A DNA stretch of 64,000 nt, taken from positions 1 through 64,000 of the forward strand of contig JAMXBD010003348.1 in assembly GCA_024138025.1 (NCBI GenBank), read 5' to 3'. The notes below the pieces were generated by a model. It was not told the origin of the DNA and did no database searches. It saw only the letters and a program-made list of their open reading frames with translations. The stretch's first letter is position 1. The number at the start of each line of letters is the position of its first letter. Made by a program: the position numbers and the translations under genes. Source of the stretch: Combretum micranthum. Taxonomy: Eukaryota; Streptophyta; Magnoliopsida; Myrtales; Combretaceae. Shown piece by piece: positions 25,173-36,686 of this stretch.

Positions 25173-25762
25173 TGTTAAAAATTTTAAACATTAAAAGCGA
25201 AAGCGATTAACAATACGGATCCTAATAAAACAATTAAATTAACCAAATCAACAATCATGGCATAATTAAAAGTTACAGTAAAATGAAAAGAAAACTTACT
25301 TGAAGAATCCATCACGATAATTTAATATCCCAAGTAATAATATATGTTTTCCTATGCCAAATCCGTATCACTTAAATTCGCCCTTTGATGATATAAGGAC
25401 TTGATTGATTCTTGATTTTGAATCAAACCTTAAAAGTAGTGTGTTGTGTGTTTTTTTTTTTTTTTTTTTTTTTATGGCCAATATATAACTTCCATTACGA
25501 AGAGTCATGACTTTTAATTTAAATGACATGACTTTTCATGAAAGGATATCTTGATGGAAGGTATCCATTAATGATTCATGAAGAGATATGACTTTTACTA
25601 ATATACAAAAACACTAAAATACTTAAATTTTAACGAATTGGCACGGAGGGATTTACACCGATAATTGTCTCTTAGATACTACACTAATCATCACCGTGTG
25701 TATGACGATAACAATTATCAATACTTAAATTATATGAATCAATTAGAAATTAAAATTTAACA
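25173..25762 (-). repeat. 5' LTR of the young copia element (590 bp)
   Basis: It runs TG to CA and matches 18997-19588. A long poly-T run (on the plus strand, about 25451-25473) differs in length from the other LTR. Confidence 0.95.
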
Positions 25763-25767
25763 TTGAT
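25763..25767. other. target-site duplication TTGAT (right)
   Basis: A perfect copy of 18992-18996. Confidence 0.95.
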
Positions 25768-25891
25768 AACTAAGAAGAAGAGCAAATTGAGTTTTCTCAA
25801 TAAGATAATTTTTGGTATTAAATTTTATTGCAAATGAGTAATTTACAGTAAGAGTGATGATTTGAGGAGCTGGTACAGTTGCATTGGCCAT
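25768..25891 (-). pseudogene. start of the old copia gag
   Basis: The minus-strand frame starts at 25891 and reads MANATVPAPQIITLTVNYSF, then IKFNTKNYLI and KTQF, the usual N-terminus of copia gag (a capsid-type fold with the NY-x-x-W-like motif changed). It stops at the insertion point of the young element and resumes at 18996. Confidence 0.75.
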
Positions 25892-25894
25892 GAT

Positions 25895-25907
25895 GGTTCG
25901 AATACCA
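25895..25907 (-). other. decayed primer-binding site of the old copia element
   Basis: TGGTATTCGAACC on the minus strand differs at a few positions from the standard TGGTATCAGAGCC. It lies between the 5' LTR and the gag start. Confidence 0.6.
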
Positions 25908-26116
25908 TGGAAAGAAATAAAAAAAAAAATATATGAGAGGGAAAAAAGTAGAAAGAAAATATTTTTCTTCACTTTTTTGCTATATATTTTTTAATATGAT
26001 TACAAGAGTAATTATAGTCTACAGAAAAGGATAGGTTAAGGATAAGCTGCAAAAAGTTGACAACATTATAAAAGATAAAAATAAAGATAGATCAAATGAA
26101 AACAATTATCCTAACA
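25908..26116 (-). repeat. 5' LTR of the old copia element (~209 bp)
   Basis: It aligns with 12106-12300. On the minus strand it starts TGTTAGGATAATTG, a frequent copia LTR start, and it is followed by the decayed primer site and gag start. Confidence 0.65.
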
Positions 26117-26799
26117 TACATGATGCAGTTATATGGGATGTTGCTATGTACAGGAGGATTCAACTATATTATTAATGATTAGTAACATATAAATATTGAT
26201 ATATTTCATTCATTCCTCATTAGTGGCTTATCATAATTATTATTATTTTTTTTTTTCGAATAAGAGGTGGGGGAAGGGCCAAAATGATATGATATGACTT
26301 GACTATTCAACTATCAGAGCATCTTGGATTATTTTGGTTTTTGTCTTTTGCTTTTTGTTTTTCTTATACAATAAAAATATAATCAAATCCTATTTGCATT
26401 TGCTGCTAGAGTTGCAATTATGGCTATTTGCGCTTAGAAATTCGAAATCATCTGCTCTTTGTAACATTTTAGTGTGTATTTGAAGTAGCCCTTTAATTGA
26501 TGCACATAAATTCTCATTTTTAATTTTAATTGTTTTTATTTAACATTATTCACGTTCTAGAGGCCTGAGGTAAAGCAAAAAACGAGAAGCACATGAATCT
26601 TACACGTCTTTGCCAGCGTATGGATATGTAACACATGTTGCTGCACCTCCTAGATCGTGGCCGTGGCGTCACATCAATCCATGTTCGTCTATTTAAAAAT
26701 TCGATTGTTGAAAATAATTGTCTGGTGAACATATCTCATCAATTATAATTTCAGAAATAATGCTCCACAAATTATCATTATATATTATATATATATATC
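26117..26799. other. AT-rich spacer, nothing recognised
   Basis: No gene is seen. A minus-strand reading at 26550-26732 is open for 60 codons but resembles no family I recognise. Confidence 0.5.
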
Positions 26800-27146
26800 G
26801 GATAAAAATTAGTGTGAGTATGTGATTTGAGGTTCAATGTTGTAAGTGATGAAAAAGATGAATCAACGTTTGAAGATTAATTCAATTAAAGTATTAAATT
26901 TTAAATATTAAATGAATGTATCAATATTTTACAAAATGAGTCAAATAAATATTAACTAATATTTGATCATTAACAAAAACTAAGAAAATTTAATTGAAAA
27001 TTAATCCAAATGTTGATACCTTAAATGAATTTTACAAAACTTTAATATTTCATTTGATTATTTACTTGCAAAACATTGATTCGTCTTTGAAATGCTAATG
27101 CCTTAACTGAACTTATTCCAACATTAATATATAGTATAATTTACCC
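26800..27146. mobile_element. MULE-type MITE, copy 1 of a local family
   Basis: This is a palindromic AT-rich element. The left arm has AAAAAGATGAATCAACGTTT and GTATCAATATTTTACAAAAT; the right arm has inverted counterparts and ends ATAATTTACCC. Related copies lie at 29700-30210 and 33233-33578. The left border is uncertain by some bases and the duplication is not clean here. Confidence 0.6.
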
Positions 27147-28728
27147 TATATGCATCTTGGGATGGAGATTTGTCATCGGGAGTACTGGAAGAATGTTGGT
27201 GAAAAACGGTGAATTCGAAACCGACCTCAACAACGTTAACTTTAAAATTGTAATATTACTGTTATTAAAAATATAAACTGAACCATAGTAGATTTTTATT
27301 TATTAATTTTTATTTGTGTAGGAGTATTTTGAAAAGATATATTTTGTATTGAATCGTTATATTCATAAATTTGAATAAAAATAATTATTTTAATATTTTT
27401 TATGAATAAAGTTTTTTTATGAAATTAATATTATGATCAACTAATATTATAATAACTCTTCATAAGGAATAAGATTTAATAGACTGTAATTTTATAAGAA
27501 GTATACGGTCGGTAAAATAATGTTCGATGGAATATGCCGTTAACGTTATCGGCTCTGCTACTAGCTTATAATTAATATTGTTGCCAGATCATATTTGTTT
27601 TATGCCAGTACCCACAAATAAAATGTAGCTTCTGTCACTCACTAAGCGCAAGTCTACGTAAAAGTTACAGAATAAATAAATCTTCTCCTAAGCATCAGTA
27701 TATTCCCGTCCCAATAAAGATTATTCGATATCGTAAATTTAGGTATATTGCTGGATAAGTGTGAATAATGTTCAAAATATAATAATAAATATATTATTTA
27801 AAAAAATTAAACATTCATCTATTACTTATATCATATATTTTAAAATTTTGTTTTATTTACCACCTATTCAATATATTATCATGTAAGATTCAATAAATAT
27901 ATATCTTATATAATTTTTCACGTTTTTTTTTTTAAATTAAAGGGGAAAAAGCCCATTTTGGTATTGAAGTTTGACGAAGTTGATAATTAGGTACCTAAAC
28001 TTTTAAAAAGTCAAATTTTTATATAGCTAAACTTTTTGTAGCTCTTTTAGATATTTCAAATTAAAAAAAAAACAATTTCATACTAATAAACTTTTTTATC
28101 TCTTTTCACTATCTCTCTTTATTGTTTATTGAAATAATTGAACATGTTATAAACGATGAGTAAAATATTATTAAGAACAAAAATATTTTTTTTTTAATTT
28201 TAATACCTAATTATTTATTTCGTCAAATTCAGATATCACAGGAGAGATTTTTCCTTTATTAAACGATGCTATATAATAGCATGTAGAGCAAGCAACCGCA
28301 GAAATTCCTCCACTAAAAGTTAAAATGGGACGAAACATGTACTCTTTCGACATGTATCCAATATTTATAGGCGCTAACAAAAGAGATACGAATTATTTCG
28401 CCGCCCAGATTCGATCCATGATGTATCAGCAGGCATCGCCTAGCTAGTGGTGATTTTTCCCCCAACCTAAATTCTTCACTGAAGACACACCTTAGAAATG
28501 AAAATACAGTTACATGCATGCCGCTTTATATAAGTGGAGAACATATTGTAATATATAATTTGGTGTCTTGGTATAATACTTGATGTGCATTAGAACATGC
28601 AAAACATTAAGTATTTGGTACACTAGATCGCATATATTCACAAAACTTTATTTCATGCAAACATTTTCGTCTTTAATATCACCTATATCTTAAATTATAA
28701 CGGAGATTTAATTAAACATTTCATTATA
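27147..28728. other. AT-rich intergenic DNA with a possible diverged MITE
   Basis: There is no gene. At about 27945-28255 the phrases GGTACCTAAACTTTTAAAAA and TTAATACCTAATTATTTATT with inverted likeness suggest a diverged member of the 11691-type MITE. The rest shows nothing recognisable. Confidence 0.4.
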
Positions 28729-29391
28729 TTAGAGTGCACTTGAGCCGATCACCTTGATTAAACCAAAGGTTATTGCCATTGCAAGCCACCCCGTCAAAAC
28801 CCTAACGGAAGACTTAACTGGTGGGGCCTTTCCCAAACTGCTCCGAACCACCCAAACACGATATAAGGCCATCGTCACTGCCACCACCACCACCCCGACC
28901 TAACCCTATACTCTCTTATAAACGAGGCAGCCACCAAGGTACCATTGCCCCAACCGAAAAGGCGATAGCTGAGGCCGAAGCTGCTCGCAAGGGATTAGGC
29001 AAGCTTTCGGTCTCATCTCCACATCTCTCTTTCTCCATCAGAACTATTTCTATTTGTTTTATTATTATTTAGTTCCTTTTGCTTGCACCGATTCACTTGA
29101 GCCACCTCAATATCCAACTGGGAATAGACGGATAATTCCCCTATAGCCATGCTACATGCACCGGCAATTAGGCCGCGAAACCGGTCAGTATCATCGCCTT
29201 GACGTCTTGCTTGACGGCCCCTACGCCATCATTAGGGATGCTGTAGAGACTAAGCCGTCATTGGCGCCAAGTACAGCTGCACGCAGCCATTGTGCTCTTT
29301 TAGAGTAGTCAAAGTTATCTTTCATTTCAAGTTTGGATGGAGGTTGTTGTTCACGTTCAATATCTAGAGAAGTTATGGAGGCAGTTGCCAT
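28729..29391 (-). pseudogene. vacuolar iron transporter homologue (VIT/CCC1 family), frame broken
   Basis: The start codon is at 29391 and the stop at 28729-28731, about 220 codons, the usual size of plant VIT-like (nodulin-21/VTL) proteins of ~200 residues. These are vacuolar or endomembrane transporters that load iron, and in some cases manganese, into the vacuole. The first ~57 residues are open: a hydrophilic start with SKRAQWLRAAVLGANDGLVS, a family hallmark at the first membrane helix, then TASLM. After a frame change the family blocks continue: QDVKAMILTGF, GACSMAIGE, VYSQLDIEVAQVNR, SLPNPLRAASASAIAFSVGAM, VAASFIREY, LGKAPPVKSSVRVLTG and LAMAITFGLIKVIGSSAL, ending in place. At least six breaks occur, almost all one base missing from a short run of G, T or A. 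No intron is seen, as is usual for this subfamily. It is either a recent pseudogene or an intact gene with consensus errors. Confidence 0.85.
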
Positions 29392-29490
29392 GAAGAGAGA
29401 TGTAAGAGGAATCGTTTGTTTGTTGTGGGAAAATACTTAAGGGGAAGATGGTAAAGCTGGGAGTAGTGTGGGGAACACACGCCATGCAGG

Positions 29491-29500
29491 GCTATTTATG
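29491..29500 (-). promoter_or_regulatory. TATA-like box of the VIT homologue
   Basis: CATAAATAGC on the minus strand about 100 bases before the start codon, a normal distance for a plant core promoter with a short leader. A CATGCA (RY-type, B3-factor) word lies at 29483-29488, just downstream; whether it is used is unknown. Confidence 0.45.
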
Positions 29501-29699
29501 GAAGAAGAACTGGAAAATTTATTAGTGTTAAAAAAAAAATGAAAAACCTTTCCACTATTGATTAACGCAAATGGACTCCCTATAGGGAATTGGGTAAATT
29601 AGCCAACGACATTGTATCCTGGTAGCATCTCTTTAGATTTTTTAAGTAAAAGTCCCTCATTTGATTCTTCCTCCCATTTATAATGGTAAAAAAGAAATT

Positions 29700-30210
29700 G
29701 GGTAATTATATCAAATGTAATAGGTAAGTTCATCTAAGACGTTAATATTTTAAATAGTTAAAAAAGGAATTAATATTTCATAAAGTAAATCAAATGAAAT
29801 ATCAATATTTTGTGAAGTTAATATCCCATTTTGGATTAGTTTTCTTTAAATTTCCTTAATTTTCATCGATAGCCATTTATTGATACCTTATTTAACTCAC
29901 TTTACGAAATGTTGATTCTTTTTTTAATCACTTAAAATGTAGATATTTTAAATGAGCATATCTCTAAACATTGAAATTCTAAATGAAATTTGCAAAATGT
30001 TAATAACTCAAATGATCACTACGAGAAATCTAGGCTTTTTAGAGATGAAAATTCTGTCTCTAAACGTAAATTTCCATTGCAAAAAAACATTATCGTTGAT
30101 TCTATTTGTAGAAATATAACTTATTTTACCCATTTTTCATTGTAGAATTTCGGTCTCTAAAGTCTAGTTTTCTTTTAGTAAATGTTGATACCTTTCAATA
30201 TAATTTACCC
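29700..30210. mobile_element. MULE-type MITE, copy 2, carrying a nested CACTA-type MITE
   Basis: The ends are inverted: GGGTAATTATAT on the left and ATAATTTACCC on the right. The interior matches the copies at 26800 and 33233 (for example CTTTAAATTTCCTTAATTTT and TTGATACCTTATTTAACTCA). Its right arm is split by the element at 30017-30180. No exact 9-bp duplication is seen. Confidence 0.6.
30017..30180. mobile_element. CACTA-type MITE, 164 bp
   Basis: The left end is CACTACGAGAAATCTAG. The right end, read inward on the minus strand, is TACTAAAAGAAAACTAG. TTTAGAGAC-like words are inverted inside both ends. It shares its middle (CATTATCGTTGATT, TTTACCCATTTTTCATT) with 35594-35753. The flanks GAT and AAT do not match exactly. 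Confidence 0.6.
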
Positions 30211-31018
30211 ATATTAAATTTGAAAAAATTCACATATGTTTCAACTAATCATCAAAGTCTAAATACGATATACTCTCTCTCCTTCCTCCTATCTTCTCAA
30301 AGTAAACCCTAATTTAAAATATACATATATAATATATATATATATCTTTAAGGGTAGTCGCTTGTTGTTAGCCGCCCACCAAAACAATGTCTTCTTCGCT
30401 TTTTTTTTATTTTTACCTTTCACTTTCAAAAACCCAATAAAATCTACAATTGACCTTTTATCGTCTTTTTTGTCATCTTTATTTTTCAAGTACTTCAAGG
30501 TTATAAGTTTGTTTTTGAAGGATTTTAAAGCTATTACGGCAAGGGTCTCGAAGGATTCAACATTTTGGTATCAATATTACAAAGTCTTTATATGGTGGGA
30601 TTACTGTAGCTGATTGATGATGTACGATAAGAGTAAGGATCAACTTGAGAGAAGTCTTGAATTAATGACACATGTAGGATGTCGTAGAGAGAGGTATGAA
30701 AAGAGGAATAGGTAAACCTAGTTTCTCGAGTGTGCAAGTATGATAGAAGATCAAATCAGATATATTTGATCGTTCTTGACTCATTCTTCATAGAATAAGT
30801 GCTTTGATCTTTTTCTGAAGATGTTTCAACATAGTTTTCATGTTGCTCTTGATCTTAGCAAGATGTAGAATTCTGATAAATGAGAAGAGCAATCTCCTAT
30901 TTATAAAAGTTTGAAGCTAATGGTAGTCTTTGAATCATTCCTAAGGATCCATCCACTGCGATTGAAGCCTTCTTTTATTGTAGAAGTGGACTGGGTTGAA
31001 AATGGGCTTGATGGCTTT

Positions 31019-31052
<34 letters not shown>

Positions 31053-33232
31053 CCATTTTCAATTTGTAAAATGATGAAAGCTTATTTTAGTCCATATAAG
31101 CCCTAATTTAGCTAAATGAAACCTAAATTAACCCATGAAGACATTTTTAAAGTCTACTTTTTGCACATGAGAAAACCGAATCAGGTCGAGAGCAAAATGA
31201 ACCAGTCCAACGATCCATATTCTAAGCCTACCAAGCTGAATCTCTTTAAGACATCCCTTATTCGACTCGGTCTTCTAAGCTCTATCACTTGCCTAAAAGA
31301 CTCGCCTGTGGCAATAAATTGGGCCAAAAACATAATTACTGAAATGACTCTCTACAGTCTCAAGTAAAGAGAGTTCCTAAAATGGAGGGAAAAAAAATCT
31401 TTACATTAAAAAAACTTCTTTAAATTGGGTCATTGTTTTTCTATTAGTGCCTTACCTCTATGTGGGGTTTTTTTTTTTCCCTAATAAAAGTATCTGATAT
31501 TCGTTCTCATTATATAACTTTTTCTATTTAAAGGTTTCTTATATGCTTTGTTTATGAGAGATATGACCTTATTAATTAGCGTTTGTTACTCCTATCTCTT
31601 GATTTTCATATTCTGAGTTAATTTGAATTTACTTTTTTCTATGGATAAATGAAGTTTCTTGTTCTCAAAAAAAAAAAATAAATAAATAAAAAAATAAAAA
31701 AAGAAGTCTAAATACGATTGTCATTTATAGCCCTCTTAAATTAGATACAGTTTTGAGAGTTTAATGAATTATCAAGAGATTATTGTCATTCTAAATTAAA
31801 AGAAAATACAATCATATGTATAATAAAAATTTGAAGAATCTATTTCTTGTTTAAGGAATCTATCTATGGAATTATTCATATTATTATTAGTGGAAGAACC
31901 TGGTGCATTATGGCCACTAAGAGAAAAGGTTAGCGAAAGGACACCATATATAAATGGCATTGACCTTCTATAACTTTAATACATAACTGGAGGTCGTTTA
32001 TTGGTCGAGCCTAACTGAAAGGTGAACAGAACTCCAGTTCTCTCATCTGTGTCTTGTTATCTTTTTCTCCACTACAGCCAATAGAGAACATATAAGGCAA
32101 ATGCAAGTGAGAATAAGACGGAGATAGGATCTAAACAATATTCAAACAAGATATATAATGATATACACAAATATAATAATGTAGATTAAGAGTAAAGCAA
32201 TCCAAATTGATATATGGCGATTAACTCTTTATAAACAAGCACTGCATTATCATATCTCTGATTGTGCTGACATAGAGCATTTTAGCTATTGGATTCACTT
32301 AAATAACGGACGACGCTAAAGCATAAGACCACTATGCTACTATAAAATTTACCACCAAAAATTTCCATTTGCCCTTTAGGTTTATGAAAGAGTATTAACT
32401 TTTTGATTTAATTTAATCTATGGAATTATTTATTTATTTATTTTTAATTTTACCCTATATAGTAAGGTGTATAATTTATTTATTAAAGCATCCTTGACAC
32501 GAGAGCCAATATGAAGAACCATACTTTTTAAGATCCTATGAGACAAGAGTGGTCCTCTATTAAGGATCTTACAAACAAGATCTTTCATGTCTTTTCATTT
32601 TTTTTTTTATAGATATTATATATATATGGGACTCATAAAACTCAAAAAGATATAAAGAAATTGTGTAAAGAATCTTCAAAATTAAGTAGTGAGGTTCTTT
32701 AAAATAAATATATTCTTAAAATACTAAAGAGACACTTTAATGATCTTTTACAGATCTCATGCCATGTGAATGCTCTTAAAATCAATAAAACACCTTATTA
32801 AGATGAGACCTGACTTAAAACATCAAATTCCAAGTACAGTGTATGAGTAAAATCGTACCATTTCATAGATCTTCGTGAGCTAAATTTCTCATGTAATAAT
32901 TTATACCGTAAAATCATTAATATGAAATATATTGCGGGGAAGTTTAATTACTTGGTCATGCTAGGTTTCTCTTGTAGTCTTCGGTCCCGATTTCACAGCA
33001 AAAAAACTCCCTAAAAAATGCATGAATGGAATGCTGATGAAGAAAGCACTCTTTCTGATGAAGAGTTGGAAGTAGCTAGAATAGTATAAACAATCAAAGG
33101 GAGTGTGCGCTCCACACGACTAGCACCCATATCTTCCATTACTGTAATAACCCATTAGTGCAAAATTTTCGGAAAATAAATTATGCTTTTTATGACTTTA
33201 TGACTAACATCCATTATTTAAGTGGGATAAAT
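30211..33232. other. AT-rich intergenic DNA, no gene recognised
   Basis: Short open frames at 30362-30613 and 31116-31367 are without family likeness. The stretch contains a (TA)n run at 31022-31051 and several poly-A and poly-T tracts. Confidence 0.5.
31022..31051. repeat. (TA)n microsatellite, 15 units
   Basis: Uninterrupted TA dinucleotides. Confidence 0.95.
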
Positions 33233-33578
33233 TACTTAGAAATATATCAATATTTATGATAAGTTCATGTAAGACATCAATATTTCAAGTGACTAAAAAG
33301 ATGAATCAACGTTTGAAGATAAATTCATTTTAGTTATCAATATTTCGAGTGGTTAAAAAGATGTATTAACATTTTGTAAAGAGAGTTAAATAAGGTATCA
33401 ATATTTAACTATTAATGAAAATTAAGAAAACTTTGATATCTTAAATGGTTTATATAGGATATTAATATCTTATTTGATTTACTTTATCAAGCATCGATTT
33501 CTCTTTTTAATGGCTTGAAACATTGTGTCTTAAATGAACTTACTTCCAAGTATTGATACTTGCAAACGTAATTCACTC
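33233..33578. mobile_element. MULE-type MITE, copy 3, with 9-bp duplication
   Basis: A palindromic element sharing AAAAAGATGAATCAACGTTT with copy 1. The left end is TGGGATAAATTAC and the right end is GTAATTCACTC. The 9-mers TTATTTAAG (33224-33232) and TTATTTAAA (33579-33587) flank it with one difference, which fits Mutator-type insertion. It has no coding content. Confidence 0.75.
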
Positions 33579-34034
33579 TTATTTAAATATAATAAGATAT
33601 TTTATGCTATACTTTCTATTTTTCTTACTTATGGGAAGCACTTAAAAAGTTGCTTTCAGGACCTAATGCGTGGGTTGTTGTATTCATAATTTTGTCTTGG
33701 AACCAACGGATTAGGTCAGTATTTCCTTGCGACCATGGGGCCAGGGGCCATAAACCAGCAGCCCACCAGCTGCTTAATTTCAATGAAGATATATCGAGTA
33801 TGTTTTTTCTTTCCTTTTCTATTTTATTTATTATATTTTTTGGTGATGATAACCGATTAGGAAATTCGAAGCGGTACATCGATACATTAACCCAAAATAC
33901 TAGCCTCACCGTATTGTTCGACTATATACACGAATAGATCAAAGGCGTGAGCACGAATAAAAAGAAAAAGGGCATAGGAATATTTATATTAACAAACTGG
34001 TTATAACTAATATATCTATAAATAGAGAGGGCGA
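33579..34034. other. spacer, nothing recognised
   Basis: Opposed open frames of about 95 codons overlap at 33625-33937. Neither resembles a known family, and they are probably chance frames of a slightly GC-richer patch. Confidence 0.4.
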
Positions 34035-34324
34035 TTGGTATAATTGTTGTATGAGCTTTCATTTTTATAATTAACAACTTGAAATTTAAAAGTATAAATT
34101 TAGTACCAAAATTTTGCTCATTTTTACAATTAAATACTTGAATTTTACCAGAATTTATAATTAACTATCTAAACAGTAAACTTTAGCCATTTTCAATCAA
34201 CTAACTCATCTAGGTATCATAAACGACCTCAAAAGATTTATAAGTAGTGAATTAATACTTTTAAACTTGAGATAGTTAATTGTATAAATTGATAAAGTTT
34301 GGATAACAAATATCATATTTACCG
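34035..34324. repeat. palindromic MITE, degenerate
   Basis: TTATAATTAACAACTTGAAA and AAAAGTATAAATTTAGTAC on the left recur inverted on the right as GAATTAATACTTTTAAACTT and GATAGTTAATTGTATAAA. The ends GGTATAATT and ATATTTACC are inverted. No duplication was confirmed. Confidence 0.5.
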
Positions 34325-35593
34325 TTCGTTTGTATGTATATGGATATGTGTGTTTATATATAAATGTATCATCCTTAGCCATAGCGGCTCACAGTCCTCT
34401 ATTTCTAGTTCTTTTATTTACTTCTAATTTCTTGCATGCATCCATCTTGAACCCTTTCTTTCACTAGTATTTATAACTAATAAACTATAATTGTATATGG
34501 TATAATTTCACCGTCTATAAAAGTTGCGTCAATAGTTTGTCATTGAACATACACCTTATCCTTTCATAACTTCAAGTTTTTCGAAAAAGAATCATCGTTG
34601 AAATTAATTTGAGGAGGAAATTCCGAGTGGTAACAAAAAATACCCGCCAAATTATTAATCTCTTATAGATATTTTGTTTTGAAAATGCAACTTTTATTTC
34701 CTTATTTAACTTTCTAATGTATGTGAACCTCCAATCTACTGCTAAAAGCCCTATATGGTTAATAAAACATAATAATTTTATGGTTTTAGTTAATGTTCAT
34801 GGTTATTGTACTCAAAAGTTATAGGAAAATTAAATCATACTTTTTCGCTGACAATATTGTACTTTGAGTAATGGTCTGTGAGTTATTTATATACTTTTAC
34901 AAATTATAGAGAGTTAAAATTTTGATTAGACAAGTCTAGAGGATCTATATACTCCTAACTTGTACTTTATATAGTGCATATGCATTTTATCGGACAATCA
35001 ATTTAGCCACTCTAGCCTTTTGCCGTTATGGAATATATATATATAAAGATAGGAAGTCCCATAATTTACCTATTTTTAGCAATAACTTTTTAGAATTGTA
35101 TGATGTAGGAAAATATCGTTAAGTGCTTGCGTCACCGTCTTATATTTACATGATTCTCAGGAGACAAGTTTCTGTTACTTTTGACAGGGGCAGACACTTA
35201 GAGAATATGGTTAGGCAAGTATCACCACAGAATTGGAAGTAATCAATTATATTAAGAGAAAACAATTCCTTTGTGATACTATACTTATATATATATATAT
35301 ATATATTATTTATTTTCCATCATGGTTTCAACACTCCTTGTTGCGTCCAATAGTTAAATTGTGTTATTTACTATACTCGAATGAAATCCCATATTCACCA
35401 CTTTCTACAATGAGTAATAATAGATAGGGTTCTCAAATTAATTTCATCAATGACTTTTGAATGAAATAATCATGTATGTTTTCAATTTTAATTTCTTTTT
35501 AAATCTCAAAAACAAAACAATAATAAAAATTTCAAAAAAAGATTTAAATGAATTCCACTTCTATTAATGTATTCATATTTTAGCTCATTTAAT
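34325..35593. other. AT-rich intergenic DNA, nothing recognised
   Basis: No gene is seen. A short (TA)n run lies at about 35289-35307. Confidence 0.5.
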
Positions 35594-35753
35594 CACTCCA
35601 TAAAATATTAGGTTTTAAAGACAAAAATTATGTCTCAAAACATTGATTTCCATCACAAAAATCATTATCGTTGATTGAATTTGTAAAAATAGAACTTCTT
35701 TTACCTATTTTTCATTACAAATTTCTGTTTTTAAAGTCCAGTTTTTTGTAGTG
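35594..35753. mobile_element. CACTA-type MITE, 160 bp, with duplication AAT
   Basis: The left end is CACTCCATAAAAT; the right end, read inward on the minus strand, is CACTACAAAAAACTG. It shares its core with 30017-30180. AAT flanks both sides (35591-35593 and 35754-35756), the 3-bp duplication expected of CACTA transposons. It has no ORF and would be mobilised by a transposase from elsewhere. Confidence 0.8.
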
Positions 35754-36600
35754 AATCTTGGTATTACTCTTAAACAAATGATGTGATACTTACAACCAAG
35801 TTTTACTCAACTGCTTAATTAAATGTTTTAGAAAAATGCTACCAATCTAAACTACTAAGAGATCAAACAAAACTTACAGTATGCTTAAAGTGGGGGTGAA
35901 GATAAGATAGTAAAGTGTATTGATAGATTCTGTTATCACTAACTGAGTGTTAAAAGGATATTTACACCAGGAGATAAATAACACGTGTAAGGTATGTACT
36001 CGCATAAAAGAATAAAACTCTGATAAAAAGTCACAACTTGGAAATAAAAGCAGTAGTTGATGCTTAGGAATAACCTGAGTAAAAAAATTAGCAAGCTGAT
36101 GACAAGAGGGAAGATAGCCAAGGCAAATAAAACCGATTGATGATGCTGTCGTGTGAAAAGAACATCCAATTTAATATATGTTGTTTGACCATTTGAATCC
36201 CACGTGAAACCCGTAATTTTATAATAATAAATTATAAATAAACTAAATCTAATTCCTAATTAAGACGTGAACTAACATTAATAAATTAAATTATTAATGA
36301 GTAAATTATAGTTTACGACAACTAATATTAAAAATAAAATAAAATATCTTAAACTAAAAATTATAAATATTATAATATTTAAAATATTTACTATAATAAT
36401 ACGTAGTTTTCATTTAAAAATATTAAAGAATAAATATTTATCGTACGCTGTCATCAAATCCGAAAAATATCCCAATTCCCCTTATCAGTGTCTTTCTCTC
36501 CAAGTTAATTCTTTCGAATGGAATTATTTTGGTCAAAATTGTGTTCCTCACGATTGGATTTCGTCCAAGCAATGGTAACAGCAAACGCATACATATGCAC

Positions 36601-36643
<43 letters not shown>

Positions 36644-36686
36644 TGAATTCCGTTTCCAGATGCCTCCGTTATGTTCATGTGTCATT
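35754..36686. other. AT-rich intergenic DNA
   Basis: No gene is recognised. It includes a (TA)n run (36604-36635). Confidence 0.5.
36604..36635. repeat. (TA)n microsatellite
   Basis: About 16 TA units followed by CACATATATG. Confidence 0.95.

Larger units (their letters stand above)
18997..25762 (-). mobile_element. young full-length Ty1/copia (Tnt1-like) retrotransposon, 6766 bp
   Basis: This is a complete element on the minus strand: 5' LTR 25173-25762, primer-binding site, gag, pol, polypurine tract and 3' LTR 18997-19588. It is flanked by TTGAT on both sides and sits in the gag of an older copia element. The domain order protease, integrase, RT, RNase H is that of Ty1/copia (Pseudoviridae-type) elements, and the protein resembles the tobacco Tnt1 polyprotein. 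The LTRs are nearly identical, so insertion was recent, yet the coding frame is broken at several places. Confidence 0.96.

Noticed and set aside
12101..26121. A target duplication around the old copia element
   Set aside because: AACAA on the left and TACAT on the right do not match, and the LTR borders are themselves decayed.
28821..29072. Plus-strand open frame of 83 codons with a proline-rich run
   Set aside because: It is the antisense shadow of the vacuolar iron transporter homologue on the minus strand.
33625..33937. Opposed frames of 94-95 codons as a possible small gene
   Set aside because: Neither strand gives a recognisable domain, and the two overlap almost fully, as chance frames do.
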